This document shows positions 40,199 to 41,525 of a stretch of 41,525 bases of DNA, in pieces (position 1 is the first letter of the stretch; each line of letters starts with the position of its first letter). The notes under the pieces are model-generated. The model was not told the DNA's origin, made no database searches, and saw only the letters and a list, made by a program, of their open reading frames with translations. A program made the translations under genes and the position numbers. This DNA is from UBA2330 sp035443185. GTDB taxonomy: Bacteria > Bacteroidota > Ignavibacteria > Tepidaquicellales > Tepidaquicellaceae. The stretch is taken from NCBI GenBank assembly GCA_035443185.1, contig DAORRV010000024.1:1-41525 (forward strand), read 5' to 3'.

Positions 40199-40681
40199 TT
40201 ATTTAATATTAATCTCAAGTGTTTCCTTATGTGTTGAAAGTACTATGCTGGTCTTGGATGATTTTACTCCGGGCCAGTTCTGAATCTTCGATAAAAGCTT
40301 TTCCAGTGTTGTTGTATTCTCCGTCCGGATCTTTAATATATGTGAACCGTCACCGGTAATGGAGTGACATTCTAATACTTCTTTCAGTTTCTGACTGTGC
40401 TCGACTATGCTTTGAAAATGTTTTGAAGATTCGCTGATCACAAAAATAAAACATGTAATATCCTGTTTCAGCTTTTTGTGATTTAAAATTGCATGATAGG
40501 ATTTTATATAATCATGAGATTCTAATTTCGAAATTCTGTCGATAGTGGATGGAAGGGAGAGACCTATTATTTCCGCCAGTTCATTTTTCTTTATCTGTGA
40601 ATTTTTCTGAAGCTCAGAAAGTATCTTTATATCTATCTGATCAAGCTTCAGATCATCAGTATTTTTTATTGTTGTTGAAAT
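40199..40681 (-). CDS. Lrp/AsnC-family transcriptional regulator (no canonical start codon)
   Basis: About 150-160 residues, normal for Lrp. An N-terminal winged helix-turn-helix (LDQIDIKILSELQKNSQIKK, then ELAEIIGLSLPSTIDRISKL) is followed by a ligand-binding RAM domain (ITCFIFVISESSKHF to the end, with HSITGDGSHILKIRTEN). The only ATG/GTG/TTG in frame is a GTG at 40441, which would delete the entire DNA-binding domain. A TAA two codons before 40681 blocks any earlier start, so translation probably begins at ATT (40681-40679) or CTG (40651-40649, giving MKLDQIDIKIL), unless the assembly has an indel. The coordinate given is the outer limit. Its position 30 bp upstream of glnA suggests it regulates nitrogen or amino-acid metabolism. 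Confidence 0.85.
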   Translation of the reverse strand: MSTTIKNTDDLKLDQIDIKILSELQKNSQIKKNELAEIIGLSLPSTIDRISKLESHDYIKSYHAILNHKKLKQDITCFIFVISESSKHFQSIVEHSQKLKEVLECHSITGDGSHILKIRTENTTTLEKLLSKIQNWPGVKSSKTSIVLSTHKETLEINIK

Positions 40682-40872
40682 ACCTTATTAATTTAGGAAT
40701 TATATAAAATTTACCTAACAAAATAAGGCATATGGTTTGTTTTGTCAAGTAAGTTTTGAAAGTATGTTATACAGGTAGTAGAAAAGTGGATTTTTATTAA
40801 AAGCGCATCTTGTTAACTTGCAACTCAATACAATTTTTACAACTCAATCAAAATTACTTAAATAAAATCAAT

Positions 40873-41214
40873 ATGAATATTTACAGAATAATGATCGCAA
40901 ATGCATCTGTCCTGATCGGACTTGGTATATTTGGATTTATGACTTCAGGCAGTCCTACAGCACTTATCGCACCTGGCATTGGCGTGATCCTGATCATACT
41001 TTCCATTTCAGTAAAGAAGGGAAATAAGACTATGACTCACATTGCAGTCGCTCTTACATTCGTTGCGTTTATGATGTTTCTCGTGACGGGAATTATGAGA
41101 TCAAATACGTTAGTAATAATAATGGCAGTGTTTACTTTCTTTGCTTTCATTATGTATATAATGGATTTCATGAGAAGGAAAAAGGAAAGAGAATCTATTG
41201 AAAATAAACAGTAA
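40873..41214 (+). CDS. Small three-helix membrane protein, function unknown
   Basis: From the ATG at 40873 the protein is 113 residues (MNIYRIMIANASVLIGLGIF...). The frame also opens at 40810, but those 21 residues are polar and unlike a signal. It has about four short hydrophobic helices (approximately 8-27, 29-46, 54-73, 79-100) and a basic C-terminus (FMRRKKERESIENKQ). No signature motif is recognised. Transcribed alone, divergent from the Lrp gene. Confidence 0.65.
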   Translation: MNIYRIMIANASVLIGLGIFGFMTSGSPTALIAPGIGVILIILSISVKKGNKTMTHIAVALTFVAFMMFLVTGIMRSNTLVIIMAVFTFFAFIMYIMDFMRRKKERESIENKQ

Positions 41215-41289
41215 TATATTTTTGTAAGAAAACCGGTTTATACCTTTTCAATTTATTATTTATAAAAATTTAAGGTTCATTGTTTCTAC

Positions 41290-41478
41290 TTACTTTCTTT
41301 TGAACGACCAAAAGAAAGTAACAAAGTAAAGTCGCCCGCTGATATAAAACTGCTAAAATTCTTTTCGTAATTGAAATAAAATTTCCAACTCAAAATTTGT
41401 TGTGCAAATTTCTCAAACAAGGAAATTTTATTTCAGCAAAAACTTAAAAATTCTTTACAGCAATTTTACATAGGCGGG
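41290..41478. repeat. Compound palindromic intergenic element (hairpin plus long imperfect palindrome)
   Basis: The first part is a perfect 13-bp hairpin TTACTTTCTTTTG-aacgac-CAAAAGAAAGTAA (41290-41321). The second is a ~144-bp imperfect palindrome from CCCGC (41335-41339) to GCGGG (41474-41478). It contains a perfect 15-bp stem TGAAATAAAATTTCC (41372-41386) with GGAAATTTTATTTCA (41421-41435), an inner AAATTTG/CAAATTT pair (41393-41399 with 41405-41411), and similar outer arms (ATATAAAACTGCT against a complement of AGCAATTTTACAT). No coding frame. It may be a MITE-like or REP-like dispersed element; the edge of the window limits what can be said. Confidence 0.7.
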
Positions 41479-41525
41479 TATTTTCAAAGAAATATTCAAA
41501 CTTATTTTTTAAAAAATATTTTAAA

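Noticed and set aside
41290..41321. Simple terminator for the small membrane protein gene
   Set aside because: The hairpin is strong but has no T-run and is part of a longer palindromic structure, so it is reported as a repeat element instead.
1..41525. tRNA, rRNA or riboswitch
   Set aside because: No cloverleaf, rRNA core or known riboswitch consensus was seen in the spacers.

Overview
The window is AT-rich bacterial chromosome, about 41.5 kb, from the Bacteroidota/FCB group and most likely an Ignavibacteria-type lineage. Several signs point there. Two exported proteins end in the 'QNYPNPFN' form of the type IX secretion (T9SS) sorting domain. The quinol oxidation module is an alternative complex III (ACIII) linked to a haem-copper oxidase. 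There are also CBM9/DUF5916 and DUF4349 proteins, and dispersed AT-rich intergenic repeats. One run of exactly 100 N (27830-27929) marks a scaffold join, so this is a draft assembly.

Region 1 (about 19-20640, all on the minus strand, read right to left) is a respiratory gene cluster. It starts with actA (pentahaem cytochrome), a small Tat-like protein and actB (fused Mo-family plus ferredoxin subunit). Two T9SS cargo genes then interrupt the cluster. It resumes with actC, a fused actD-actE, actF, a second monohaem cytochrome c, sco, coxA, coxC, a subunit IV gene, coxB, ctaB, and a polytopic membrane protein with a C-terminal cytochrome c domain. Together these would oxidise quinol, pass electrons through c-type haems to an A2-type aa3 oxidase and reduce oxygen. 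SCO and CtaB supply CuA copper and haem O/A. A periplasmic heavy-metal-associated lipoprotein (20861-21310) just upstream may belong to the same copper economy. The type II NADH dehydrogenase at 29925-31199 would feed the same quinone pool.

Region 2 (about 20.7-25.5 kb) holds small exported or low-complexity proteins (a glycine-zipper protein and a repetitive amphipathic protein), a 7-bp tandem repeat, a strong bidirectional terminator and a large DUF5916 outer-membrane protein.

Region 3 (25.7-31.2 kb) carries a pseudouridine catabolic pair (psuK-psuG), a broken VapBC-like toxin-antitoxin locus at the assembly gap, a Y-family DNA polymerase with a dyad over its start codon, a YciI-like protein and ndh.

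Region 4 (31.4-41.5 kb) is ordinary accessory and housekeeping sequence: a GT-C-like membrane protein, UPF0145, an MFS transporter, a standalone RapZ C-terminal domain, a PA0069-type radical SAM protein, a small secreted protein that looks like a lone T9SS-type beta domain, a DUF4349 lipoprotein, an Lrp regulator next to type I glutamine synthetase, a small membrane protein, and a large palindromic intergenic element at the right edge.

The points most worth following are these: ActB keeps a complete four-cysteine FeS motif in its Mo-family half; ActD and ActE are fused; T9SS cargo genes sit inside the ACIII operon; a CydA-like protein appears fused to cytochrome c; and the Lrp gene (and perhaps ctaB) has no ATG, GTG or TTG where its conserved N-terminus begins. 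No tRNA, rRNA or CRISPR array was seen.
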